Shown: positions 26,945 through 35,679 of the stretch, in pieces
Position numbering within the stretch: the stretch's first letter is position 1
Layout: every line of letters starts with the position of its first letter
NCBI GenBank assembly: GCA_000212915.1
Contig: CM001167.1
Location: 1,108,780 to 1,172,779 of the forward strand
DNA from: Bacteroides coprosuis DSM 18011
Lineage (GTDB): Bacteria; Bacteroidota; Bacteroidia; Bacteroidales; Bacteroidaceae
Reading direction: 5' to 3'
DNA: 64,000 nt
The notes under the pieces: generated by a model
The model's input: the letters and a program-made list of their open reading frames with translations, nothing else
Databases searched by the model: none
What the model was told of the DNA's origin: nothing
Translations under genes and position numbers: made by a program

Positions 26945-27246
26945 AGTTTGTTAATTGATAAAAAATGTATAAGTAATAGTGTTTATCTTGATAAGAGTAA
27001 TTTGTTTTTCTTTGAAAAGTTTATGGAATGTGTTGTTTCATTTTTTTAGAGTGTTTATTAATTTATGTTTAGATTTCAAAAGTTATAAGTAATACAAGTT
27101 GGTTTTAAGTCTTACTAAAGAATGTTTGCGTTTTTTTATATAAATATTTTCATATATAACTTAACTATCTGTTTATTAGAGTTTTAATACTTTTGATGTT
27201 AGAGTCTTTTTAAAGGAAATTATTTTTTAGTCTGAGTCATAGATCT

Positions 27247-27287
27247 ATCATAACACCGACATGATGATGTCTTGTCGGTGTTATGAT
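27247..27287. repeat. Dispersed palindrome, copy B
   Basis: Perfect 15-bp arms ATCATAACACCGACA (27247-27261) and TGTCGGTGTTATGAT (27273-27287) with an 11-nt loop. It lies downstream of the anti-sigma terminator and upstream of susC. The arms carry a compensated change relative to copy A: AAC with GTT here, where A has GAC with GTC. Confidence 0.85.
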
Positions 27288-27375
27288 CATAGCATGAGTT
27301 AGTCAAAAGATCTTCTTAGTTTTATTTAAGTTGGAAAAAATGAGTTCTTTTTAGTTCTATAGTTAGCTAAAGAAT

Positions 27376-27410
27376 AAAAATCCCAAAAACATTTCTGCTT
27401 TTGGGATTTT
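27376..27410 (-). terminator. Intrinsic terminator after the anti-sigma gene
   Basis: Arms AAAATCCCAAAA (27377-27388) and TTTTGGGATTTT (27399-27410). It separates the anti-sigma gene from susC, so the susC operon must have its own promoter. Confidence 0.8.
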
Positions 27411-27472
27411 CTTTCTTATAAATATTAATCAGCTTTATACTTCTAGTGTATAGACCTAGAGAGTTTCTTTAT

Positions 27473-28474
27473 TTAGTATAGAATAACTTTATTATCTATT
27501 ACTCTATATTTAAATTTTTCGGTGAGTGTTAGTATATTTAATATATAGTCTATATTATCATTTGTAGAGAAGGAACAAGTGTATATTTCTTCTTTTAGCT
27601 TATCATTCTCAAATTGAAAATGGATATTGAAATGCTGTTCAAGTGTTTGTGCAATCTCTTGTAATGTACTTTTATCAAAGGTTAACTCTCCTGTTCTCCA
27701 AAGTAAAATATTATGAGGTTTACTATATGTAAATAATTCAGAACTGCCATCTTTTGCATTTATAATGATGCTTTGTCCTGGCTTTAAAATGGTAGAGTCT
27801 TCTACTTTTGAACTTTTTACTTGGACTGAACCCTCTAGTAATGTAGTTATAACTTCAGCTTCACTTTCTCTGGAGCGAACATTAAACTTAGTTCCAAGCA
27901 CTTTTACATCTACATCTTGAGCAGATACAATAAATGGCTTTTTTTTATTGGGTTTTACCTCTAAGTATGCTTCACCATCAAGCGCCAAAATTCTCTTTTT
28001 ATTCCAAAATGATTCTGTGTATTTTACTTGTGTTGTTGCATTTAACCAAACCTTTGTTCCATCAGGTAACGTTATTTCACTTCTTTGGTTATCATCGGTT
28101 GATGCAATATAGGTAGCATTAATATTATCTTGCATAAGGAATAAGAGTATACTTGTAGTAAGGACTATTCCTGTAAAAAAGGCTGCGAGTGGTGTTGCTA
28201 TCTTTCTAAAAATAGGAATAAAGCGAGTTGGTGACAGAGGAGAAGTATTATCTTTGTGAAGAGTTATTTTGCTCTTTATCCTTTCAAAACTGACATTCTC
28301 ATCCGCTTTTTCGTAGGCATAAGAAGCCTTCTCTAGTTTGTAAACAGTATAAAAATCTTGCATCTTTTGTTTATGCTCTTCAGATTTATTATACCATTCT
28401 TCGACTTTTTGGGTTTCTTCAGTCGATAAACTATTGTCAATATATTTAGTGAGTGTTTTATAGTCTAGCTCCAT
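27473..28474 (-). CDS. FecR-type anti-sigma factor
   Basis: A 333-residue inner-membrane regulator. The N-terminal cytoplasmic part (about 1-90) binds the sigma factor; one membrane helix follows (about 93-117, TPLAAFFTGIVLTTSILLFL); then the periplasmic FecR domain (SEITLPDGTKVWLNATTQVKY, VKVLGTKFNVRS) and a C-terminal DUF4974-like domain (LTFDKSTLQEIAQTLEQHF), which is expected to contact the STN domain of SusC. I start at ATG 28474 (MELDYKTLTKYID); the open frame extends 73 codons further but runs across the intergenic region into the divergent sigma gene and is low-complexity. Confidence 0.92.
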   Translation of the reverse strand: MELDYKTLTKYIDNSLSTEETQKVEEWYNKSEEHKQKMQDFYTVYKLEKASYAYEKADENVSFERIKSKITLHKDNTSPLSPTRFIPIFRKIATPLAAFFTGIVLTTSILLFLMQDNINATYIASTDDNQRSEITLPDGTKVWLNATTQVKYTESFWNKKRILALDGEAYLEVKPNKKKPFIVSAQDVDVKVLGTKFNVRSRESEAEVITTLLEGSVQVKSSKVEDSTILKPGQSIIINAKDGSSELFTYSKPHNILLWRTGELTFDKSTLQEIAQTLEQHFNIHFQFENDKLKEEIYTCSFSTNDNIDYILNILTLTEKFKYRVIDNKVILY

Positions 28475-28590
28475 GGTTCTTTTCAGAATGTCTGTATCTA
28501 TATTTAATTTAATATATGGTTGTTGTAAAGTTAATACAATTAAGTATATATAAGTACTAAATAAAAAGAGGTTTTTTTTAAAAAATATTT

Positions 28591-28622
28591 TTTGATGATG
28601 TGTATCTTTTGTTGTAGGTTTG
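28591..28622 (+). promoter_or_regulatory. Promoter of the ECF sigma gene
   Basis: TTTG (28591-28594), 20-nt spacer, TAGGTTTG (28615-28622). Both boxes match the housekeeping consensus exactly; the predicted start is near 28629. The sigma gene therefore appears to be transcribed by the primary sigma rather than only by itself. Confidence 0.78.
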
Positions 28623-28648
28623 CAGTCGGAATATAAATATGGAGTGTA

Positions 28649-29233
28649 TTGGCGTTGACAAATAGTGAAAATAGTAAAGAACTCATCCAGCAACTAAATG
28701 AAGGGAGTCATGATGCTTTTAGAAAAATTTACACTTTTTACTACAGGGGTTTAGTGGCCTTTTCTTCACAATATGTGGATTTTGAAGAAGCAGAAGAAGT
28801 TGTTCAAGAAGTAATGTTGTGGGTTTGGGAAAATAGAAACAAGATATCATATAAATTGTCTCTAAAGTCATTGCTGTTTACTATGGTCAAGAATCGGTCA
28901 TTAAATAAGATAGCTCATTTAGATGTTCGTAGGCGAGCTTATGCAGAAATAATACGAGAATCTGAAGATTTAGCAACACCTGATGATTTTGTAAATGGAT
29001 CTATCTTTAAGAAATATCAGCTATTACTAAAAACGATGCCCGATACTTATCGAGAGGCTTTTGAGTTAAATCGTTTGAAGAATATGACACATAAAGAAAT
29101 TGCTGATTATTTAGATGTGTCTCCTCAAACGATCAATTATCGGATTAGTCAAGCTTTAAAATTCCTTCGTGGTGGTCTAAAAGAATTCCTTCCTCTACTT
29201 TTACCTCTCATTTTATTATTGAGTTTCATATAG
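28649..29233 (+). CDS. ECF RNA polymerase sigma factor
   Basis: A 194-residue sigma-70 family protein. Region 2 (ELIQQLNEGSHDAFRKIYTFY, EEAEEVVQEVMLWVWENR) binds core polymerase and the -10 element. Region 4 (LKNMTHKEIADYLDVSPQTINYRISQALKFLR) is the -35 binding helix-turn-helix. The C-terminus is very hydrophobic (PLLLPLILLLSF). No ATG or GTG exists at the N-terminus: the best starts are TTG at 28649 or 28655. An out-of-frame ATG mini-ORF of eight codons (28639-28665) overlaps this start. It is divergent from its anti-sigma gene, whereas such pairs are usually co-directional. Confidence 0.9.
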   Translation: MALTNSENSKELIQQLNEGSHDAFRKIYTFYYRGLVAFSSQYVDFEEAEEVVQEVMLWVWENRNKISYKLSLKSLLFTMVKNRSLNKIAHLDVRRRAYAEIIRESEDLATPDDFVNGSIFKKYQLLLKTMPDTYREAFELNRLKNMTHKEIADYLDVSPQTINYRISQALKFLRGGLKEFLPLLLPLILLLSFI

Positions 29234-29379
29234 AAATAGTATATTCTTGATTTATTGCTGTAACATAATAGTTTACTTGACCGAAAATTAGTCACTAAAA
29301 GTGTTTTAAATAAGTTGAGTGATCTATTCTATGACGATATGTTTCTATTTTGTACGTCGAATCTTTTAGAGTAAAAAAT

Positions 29380-29841
29380 ATGAATATTCGAGATATAAAA
29401 TGGGTTGTAAAGTCTTTTAATGAATTAACGAGTAGAGAGCTGTATAAAATACTACATGTTAGGCAAGAGGTTTTTGTATTAGAATTACAAGGTTATTATC
29501 AGGATATTGATTATCAAGATCAAAAAGCTTTGCATCTATTAGGTTTTGTAAAAACAGAATTAGTAGCCTATACTCGTATTTTCCCTCAGAACATAATCTT
29601 TTCAAAATCAGCATCCTTCGGTCGTTTTCTTGTTGTGAAAGAGTATAGAAAAGAAGGAGTAGGGCATGAGTTGATGGAACAAACATTCCAAGTTGTTGAA
29701 GGGTTGCTCGAAGCTAATGCTATTGAAATAGAAGCTCAACTCTACCTTAAAGTCTTTTATGAAAAATATGGGTTTATCATGACTGGAAATTCTTTTATAA
29801 ATGCAGGTATCCCACATATTATCATGAAGAAAGATCTGTAA
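29380..29841 (+). CDS. GNAT N-acetyltransferase, ElaA-like
   Basis: A 153-residue acetyltransferase. The start at ATG 29380 (MNIRDIKWVVKSFNELT) fits the ElaA family; ten further upstream codons are open but unlikely. Typical blocks are LYKILHVRQEVFVLELQ near the N-terminus, the acetyl-CoA loop FGRFLVVKEYRKEGVGHELM, and the C-terminal FYEKYGF-ITG pattern. The substrate is unknown. It stands alone between the sigma gene and a bidirectional terminator. Confidence 0.87.
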   Translation: MNIRDIKWVVKSFNELTSRELYKILHVRQEVFVLELQGYYQDIDYQDQKALHLLGFVKTELVAYTRIFPQNIIFSKSASFGRFLVVKEYRKEGVGHELMEQTFQVVEGLLEANAIEIEAQLYLKVFYEKYGFIMTGNSFINAGIPHIIMKKDL

Positions 29842-29935
29842 ACTTTGAGTTTATATTGAACTGCTAATCATGTTTGAAAAGACTTTTGATGGATTAAATT
29901 GGCGCATATCTATCTTATTATCTATAGATTAATAA

Positions 29936-29969
29936 AAAGGCTACTTAATTTGCGAGTTAAGTAGCCTTT
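29936..29969. terminator. Bidirectional terminator between convergent genes
   Basis: Perfect 13-bp arms AAAGGCTACTTAA (29936-29948) and TTAAGTAGCCTTT (29957-29969). A-rich sequence on one side and T-rich on the other serve both the GNAT gene and the PorT-like gene. Confidence 0.82.
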
Positions 29970-29993
29970 AATTTATTCTTGAGTTTAATGATT

Positions 29994-30686
29994 TTATTTT
30001 TTTATGAGATCAAATAGATAAGATAATTTTATAGTGAAGACACTATGAGCGGATCTATCAAAATAATCTTTCTTAGAATTATTATAAAAGTCAGATAATC
30101 CAAAATAATATCTTCCTTCAATTAAAAAGTTTCCAGCCTTTTTTGTTTTCCACTCTAATCCTAAACCTCCAGTAATGCCATAGTCAAATTTATTCTCTGC
30201 AGTCTTACCATATTGAGCCATAGTCACATTACTAGCTTCAAACTGATCGCTGAATTTTTCATTCTCACTGATTAAAAAAGCTATTTCTGGACCTAGGTGA
30301 ATAAAAAATTGTACACCTGTAGGTTCTTTTCCGAATGCTAAATGTGCCAAAAACGGTATTTCTATGTAGTTCATCGTACGGCTATAGCTGTTTTCTGGTT
30401 GCTCATCAAATTGCTCTTTCCATCCTCTTTGTGAAAAATTGATTTCTAATTGTGCTCCACAAATCATTGCAAAATATTTTTCAGAGATATATCTAGCCGA
30501 TACACCAAATGAAGGTCCAATAAGTGTACCTTGTTTAACTGTTGGTGTAAACATCACCGAGTTTATATTTATTCCGGCATTACCTCCTACACTAAGTATA
30601 TTCCTCATATCTCCTATTTGAGCTTTTACTAAGTTACAGGTTAGTAAGAAGAGGCAAAGGATTATTATTTGTCGTAATTTATGCAT
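29994..30686 (-). CDS. PorT-like outer-membrane beta-barrel protein
   Basis: A 230-residue exported protein (signal peptide ending VKAQ) with alternating hydrophobic strands and aromatic ends: LSVGGNAGININSV, GPSFGVSARYI, GITGGLGLEWK, FLIEGRYYFGLSDFY. This fits the small eight-stranded barrel proteins annotated PorT in Bacteroidetes. PorT proper helps type IX secretion, but most such homologues have no tested role. It follows the LysM gene by 18 bases on the same strand and is probably co-transcribed with it. Confidence 0.75.
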   Translation of the reverse strand: MHKLRQIIILCLFLLTCNLVKAQIGDMRNILSVGGNAGININSVMFTPTVKQGTLIGPSFGVSARYISEKYFAMICGAQLEINFSQRGWKEQFDEQPENSYSRTMNYIEIPFLAHLAFGKEPTGVQFFIHLGPEIAFLISENEKFSDQFEASNVTMAQYGKTAENKFDYGITGGLGLEWKTKKAGNFLIEGRYYFGLSDFYNNSKKDYFDRSAHSVFTIKLSYLFDLIKK

Positions 30687-30704
30687 AATTTATTTACTTC
30701 TGTA

Positions 30705-32528
30705 TTAGTCAAAATCAATTTTAACCAATTCATAGTTACGATTAAAATGTACAAAGAATACTTTCTTATTAACAAAACCTCCCCAAGTATTTACCCTATT
30801 AAAATTAAATCCTGTCTGTATAGGATCTAGGTGCAAATCTTTTAGCCTAGTTTCAAGAGCAGTTCCGTAGATAGATAATCCTTTTATAAAGAAATACCCT
30901 ATATCAAAGCCAAGCATTCCATATCTAGGATAGGTGTCAATCATCTCTTTACTATACCATTTATGGTATGAGCGTGTAAAGGATTTGGCAGCCGGTAATA
31001 AGTTGTTTGTATAAAAAGAAGAGTAGAAATACGTATCTAATTTGAAATAATTATCAATATGATCTCGTGTGTAAGTTTGCCATTCAGGATATCCAAACAT
31101 ACTTATATTTAGTTCAGGGTATCTTTCTACTAATTGAGTTAATTTCGGTATAAGTTCTATAAGAGTGACATCTTTGCCACTAGTTGGTACAAAGATATTT
31201 GCTTTTTGTGGGTTTAGCTTAGTTGCTAGAGATCCTACAGAATCGGTTACCGCTACATGTTTATAGGCAATGGATCTGGTGTCTAAATCTTGTTTAAATC
31301 CTTTTATAAACTCCTCTTTTCCATTATCATACTGCTGAGCATTGACGAAAATAACATTTGGATTTGCAAATTTACGTGCAAAGTTTTGATAGACTTCACT
31401 ATACAAATAAGATTGAGGAGTGTTAATTTGATAAATAGATGGATTATTGAATACTACATCTGTTTTTGCTGAAAAAGGTATAACAAGTCTTATATTATTT
31501 TTTTGAGTAAACTCTGCTAAAGGCTTGATTTGTACTTGATATAAAGGTCCAACAATTACATTCATCTCCTTCAACTCGGGCTTTGACAATATTGTATTAA
31601 TAGAATACTCTGTTTTACCAGAGTCATATACATACATATCCACAGAAACACCTGAGCGTTTTAGGCTATCTACCGCTAAGAGAAATCCTTCATAGAATTC
31701 AATCATTCTCATAGATTCACCTCTATGACCATTTTCAGGAAGGAAAGGTAGTATAATCGCTGTCTTAATAGTTGATAAAGCCTTGTAAGAAACCTCTTCT
31801 TCTAACTCTTTAAAAACTTCAGAATCAGTAGGAGGATTATCTACAACAAATGGATTTTCTATAATTTCTGCTATATCTTCTTTTTGAGAAGTTTCTTTTG
31901 GGTATGGTATACAAACAAACATGCCCTTTTTCATTCCATCTTTGAGCTCGGGGTTTGCATTGATTAATTCTTGTTCTGTAATGCCATATTTCCGGCTGAC
32001 ACTAAAAATAGTTTCACGTCTTTTTACCTTGTGCATTTCTTTACATCGAGGTTTTACTGCTGGTCTAATATCAGATTGAATTAGATCATCCTCTTGCTGG
32101 CGTTTTACAATTTCTTGTTGTACGTCTTGTTCAGATGTTTTGGGTATTCGAATAACTTGACCACTACGAAAATTCTGAGCACTCAACCCTGGGTTTGCAC
32201 GCATAATAGCTTGTGTTGAAACTTTATAATCAACAGATAGTCTATATAAGGTGTCACCAGGCTTTATCGTATAAAAGATGTCATCTTTCTTTTGTACCGT
32301 TTTCTGAGGTATTTTAAGGGCTTTACCTGTATAAATTACTCGGTCTGAACCTGGATTGAGCTTTATAATATCTTCCTTGCTAACTTTATACATACTTGCT
32401 ATGGAGTATAAGTTTTCTCCTTTTTGAATAGTATGTAAGAAAAAATCTGTAGCGTCTTGTGCAAAACCGCTTAAAACAGAGCAGCTTAATAGAGTAAATA
32501 TTAAGAAAATGCGCTTTATTCTATTCAT
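30705..32528 (-). CDS. LysM protein fused to a periplasmic-binding-protein fold
   Basis: A 607-residue exported protein (signal peptide ending GFAQ). Three LysM peptidoglycan-binding repeats lie at about 31-76 (HTIQKGENLYSIASMYKVS), 85-130 (YTIKPGDTLYRLSVDYKVS) and 164-210 (HKVKRRETIFSVSRKYGIT). After a low-complexity acidic linker, residues about 255-600 look like a type I periplasmic-binding fold of the ABC-substrate/receptor class (KTAIILPFLPENGHRGESMRM, MNVIVGPLYQVQIKPLAEF). No transporter genes are adjacent, so it is more likely a wall-anchored or lipoprotein-assembly factor than a nutrient-binding protein. Confidence 0.85.
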   Translation of the reverse strand: MNRIKRIFLIFTLLSCSVLSGFAQDATDFFLHTIQKGENLYSIASMYKVSKEDIIKLNPGSDRVIYTGKALKIPQKTVQKKDDIFYTIKPGDTLYRLSVDYKVSTQAIMRANPGLSAQNFRSGQVIRIPKTSEQDVQQEIVKRQQEDDLIQSDIRPAVKPRCKEMHKVKRRETIFSVSRKYGITEQELINANPELKDGMKKGMFVCIPYPKETSQKEDIAEIIENPFVVDNPPTDSEVFKELEEEVSYKALSTIKTAIILPFLPENGHRGESMRMIEFYEGFLLAVDSLKRSGVSVDMYVYDSGKTEYSINTILSKPELKEMNVIVGPLYQVQIKPLAEFTQKNNIRLVIPFSAKTDVVFNNPSIYQINTPQSYLYSEVYQNFARKFANPNVIFVNAQQYDNGKEEFIKGFKQDLDTRSIAYKHVAVTDSVGSLATKLNPQKANIFVPTSGKDVTLIELIPKLTQLVERYPELNISMFGYPEWQTYTRDHIDNYFKLDTYFYSSFYTNNLLPAAKSFTRSYHKWYSKEMIDTYPRYGMLGFDIGYFFIKGLSIYGTALETRLKDLHLDPIQTGFNFNRVNTWGGFVNKKVFFVHFNRNYELVKIDFD

Positions 32529-32754
32529 TCTTGTTTTGTTCTATAGTCTAAAAGAATTAATACCTTAAGTTAAGCAAAGGTACAAATAAACTGATATATA
32601 CACATAGAATCACGGTTAAGAAAATAATTATGGCTTAATTGAAACTATAATTCAGTTGTAAACGTTAATTTTGTGGTTTGATGCCAAAATGATTACTTTT
32701 TATTCTAGTCTTTTATAAGACTAGAGGATGAAAGGTGTTATAATGAATCTGTGA

Positions 32755-35592
32755 ATGATGAATATGCAAGAAACTGAATATATAAATGTATACGGTGCTC
32801 GTGTACACAACCTTAAAAATATAGATGTTCAAATTCCAAGAAATAGCCTTACTGTTATTACAGGATTGAGTGGTAGTGGTAAGTCTTCTTTGGCTTTCGA
32901 TACCATTTTTGCAGAAGGTCAACGTAGATATATAGAAACATTTTCAGCCTATGCTCGTAATTTCTTAGGGAATATGGAGCGTCCTGATGTTGATAAAATA
33001 ACAGGTTTGAGTCCGGTTATCTCAATTGAACAAAAGACTACTAACCGAAATCCACGTTCTACAGTGGGTACTACAACTGAGATTTATGACTACTTACGAT
33101 TGTTGTATGCAAGAGCAGGTGTCGCGTATTCTTATCTCTCAGGTGAGAAAATGGTAAAATACACTGAAGAGAAGATTCTTGACTTAATCTTAAATCATTA
33201 TATAGGCAAGAGAGTTTACTTGCTTGCCCCTGTCGTGAAAGCTCGTAAAGGACATTATAAAGAACTTTTTGAGCAAATAAGAAAAAGAGGTTATTTGAAT
33301 GTCAGAATCGATGGAGAGATTAGAGAGATTGTATATGGATTGAAATTAGATCGATATAAGAACCATGATATTGAAATTGTAATTGATAAAATGGTCGTGT
33401 CTAACTCTGATTTTGAAAGATTGAAGCAGAGTGTTTCTGTTGCAATGAAACAGGGTGATGGTCTTATCATGATTTTAGATGCTGATAGTGATGAAGTTCG
33501 TCATTATAGTAAGCGTTTAATGTGCCCTGCCACAGGTTTGTCTTATCGTGAACCAGCACCTCATAACTTCTCGTTTAACTCCCCACAAGGTTATTGTCCA
33601 AAATGTAAAGGACTGGGAGTTGTTAGTCAGATCGATGTAGATAAAGTTATTCCTGATAAGGAGCTATCTATTTATAATGGAGCAATAGCTCCTCTAGGTA
33701 AGTATAAAAACTCTATGATATTCTGGCAAATTGAAGCTTTGCTAGAAAAGTATGAAGAAGACATAAAAGCTCCTATTCAAGATTTGGCTGATGATTTAAT
33801 AGAAGAAATTCTTTATGGGTCAGATGAAAGGATAAAAATCAAGAATACTTTAATTGGTACATCATCAGATTACTTTGTCACATTTGAAGGGGTAATAAAG
33901 TATATTCAAATGTTGCAAGATAAAGACTCTTCTGCAACAGCTCAAAAATGGGCTGATCAGTTTGCTAAGACAATGGTTTGTCCTGCATGCGGAGGTGCTA
34001 AACTGAACAAGGAAGCTCTGAGCTTTAAAATTCATGATAAAAACATCTTTGAGTTATCTACAATGGACATTGCTGAGCTTCACGAGTGGATTGAGAATGT
34101 AGATATTTATTTAGACAGTAAACAAAAGATTATTGCTGTTGAAATATTGAAAGAAATAAATACTCGACTAAGATTTCTCTTAGATGTAGGATTGGAATAT
34201 CTATCATTAAATCGTAGTTCTGTCAGCCTTTCAGGAGGAGAAAGTCAGCGTATTCGTTTAGCTACTCAAATTGGCTCTCAACTAGTCAATGTCCTTTACA
34301 TTTTAGATGAACCGAGTATTGGATTACACCAAAGAGATAATCTTCGTTTAATAAATTCGTTAAAAAAACTCAGAGATATAGGAAATACTGTGATTGTTGT
34401 TGAACATGATAAGGATATGATGTTAGCAGCAGATTATGTAGTTGATTTAGGACCGAGAGCTGGTCGATTAGGTGGTGAAGTGGTTTTTGTAGGAACCCCA
34501 ACGGAGATGTTGAAAACAGATACACTTACGTCACAGTATTTAAATGGCTCTAGGAAAATAGAAATACCTTCTGTCAGACGGAAAGGGAATGGTGAATCTT
34601 TGTGGCTACGAGGAGCATCAGGAAATAATTTAAAACAGATAGATGTTGAGTTTCCTTTAGGTGTTTTGATATGTGTTACAGGGGTATCTGGAAGTGGTAA
34701 ATCTACTTTGGTTAATGATACTTTACAGCCTATTCTGTCTCAAACATTTTATCGTTCATTACAAGATCCGTTAGTTTATGATAAATTAGAAGGAATAGAA
34801 TATATAGATAAGGTAGTAAATGTAGATCAATCTCCATTGGGACGTACTCCTCGTTCAAATCCAGCGACCTATACAGGGGTGTTTTCTGATATTCGTAAGC
34901 TGTTTGTAGAATTGCCAGAGGCTAAGATTAGAGGTTATAAACCTGGGCGATTTTCTTTCAACGTAAAAGGAGGAAGATGTGAAGCTTGTTCAGGAAATGG
35001 ATATAAGACTATCGAAATGAATTTCCTTCCCGATGTATATGTGCCCTGTGAAGTTTGTCATGGGAAAAGATATAATAGAGAAACTTTAGAGGTTAGATTT
35101 AAGGGAAAATCTATAGCTGATGTATTGGACATGACTATAAACCAAGCTGTCGAATTCTTTGAAAATGTACCTCAAATTTTGAATAAAATTAAAGTACTTC
35201 AAGAAGTTGGTTTGGGATATATAAAATTAGGTCAATCTTCGACAACATTATCCGGAGGAGAAAGCCAGCGTGTGAAGTTAGCTACAGAACTATCTAAACG
35301 TGATACAGGTAAAACAATCTATATTTTAGATGAACCTACAACCGGTCTTCACTTTGAAGATATAAGAGTGTTGTTAGGTGTATTGAATAAACTAGTAGAT
35401 AAAGGTAACACGGTTATTGTAATAGAACACAATTTTGATGTTATTAAAACAGCAGATTATATTATAGATATAGGTCCAGAAGGAGGTAGGGGCGGTGGAA
35501 AACTCTTAGGACATGGAACTCCAGAGGAAGTAGCTCAATCGAATATTGGTTATACTCCTAAGTTTTTACGAGAAGAATTAAATACTCAATAA
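32755..35592 (+). CDS. uvrA: UvrA, excinuclease ABC subunit A
   Basis: A 945-residue DNA-damage sensor of nucleotide excision repair. The two ABC ATPase modules have Walker A GLSGSGKSS and GVSGSGKST, signature LSGGESQRIRLA and LSGGESQRVKLA, and Walker B ILDEPSIGLH and ILDEPTTGLH. Zinc-finger cysteines occur as CPKCKGLG / CPACGG and CEACSGNGY / CEVCHGKRY. The start could be ATG at 32755, 32758 or 32764; MQETEYINVYGARVHN (32764) is the most family-like. uvrB is about 15 kb away. Monocistronic, with a strong terminator. Confidence 0.96.
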   Translation: MMNMQETEYINVYGARVHNLKNIDVQIPRNSLTVITGLSGSGKSSLAFDTIFAEGQRRYIETFSAYARNFLGNMERPDVDKITGLSPVISIEQKTTNRNPRSTVGTTTEIYDYLRLLYARAGVAYSYLSGEKMVKYTEEKILDLILNHYIGKRVYLLAPVVKARKGHYKELFEQIRKRGYLNVRIDGEIREIVYGLKLDRYKNHDIEIVIDKMVVSNSDFERLKQSVSVAMKQGDGLIMILDADSDEVRHYSKRLMCPATGLSYREPAPHNFSFNSPQGYCPKCKGLGVVSQIDVDKVIPDKELSIYNGAIAPLGKYKNSMIFWQIEALLEKYEEDIKAPIQDLADDLIEEILYGSDERIKIKNTLIGTSSDYFVTFEGVIKYIQMLQDKDSSATAQKWADQFAKTMVCPACGGAKLNKEALSFKIHDKNIFELSTMDIAELHEWIENVDIYLDSKQKIIAVEILKEINTRLRFLLDVGLEYLSLNRSSVSLSGGESQRIRLATQIGSQLVNVLYILDEPSIGLHQRDNLRLINSLKKLRDIGNTVIVVEHDKDMMLAADYVVDLGPRAGRLGGEVVFVGTPTEMLKTDTLTSQYLNGSRKIEIPSVRRKGNGESLWLRGASGNNLKQIDVEFPLGVLICVTGVSGSGKSTLVNDTLQPILSQTFYRSLQDPLVYDKLEGIEYIDKVVNVDQSPLGRTPRSNPATYTGVFSDIRKLFVELPEAKIRGYKPGRFSFNVKGGRCEACSGNGYKTIEMNFLPDVYVPCEVCHGKRYNRETLEVRFKGKSIADVLDMTINQAVEFFENVPQILNKIKVLQEVGLGYIKLGQSSTTLSGGESQRVKLATELSKRDTGKTIYILDEPTTGLHFEDIRVLLGVLNKLVDKGNTVIVIEHNFDVIKTADYIIDIGPEGGRGGGKLLGHGTPEEVAQSNIGYTPKFLREELNTQ

Positions 35593-35610
35593 GAATATTT
35601 CTACCCAAAA

Positions 35611-35648
35611 AAAGTCGAGCTAAGTTGTGTTGTACTTAGCTCGACTTT
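35611..35648. terminator. Bidirectional terminator between uvrA and the TonB receptor gene
   Basis: Perfect 14-bp arms AAAGTCGAGCTAAG (35611-35624) and CTTAGCTCGACTTT (35635-35648), with A-rich and T-rich flanks. Confidence 0.85.
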
Positions 35649-35679
35649 CACTTTTAATTCAAACAATAATGTATAATTT

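Larger units (their letters stand above)
26945..27472. other. Intergenic region upstream of susC
   Basis: 528 bases with no coding potential. It should hold the susC promoter, probably recognised by the nearby ECF sigma, whose target sequence I cannot identify. It also contains palindrome copy B and the anti-sigma terminator. Confidence 0.5.

Noticed and set aside
28475-28693. N-terminal extension of the anti-sigma protein to 28693
   Set aside because: It would run through the divergent promoter into the sigma gene and has a low-complexity composition; MELDYKTL at 28474 is a family-like start.
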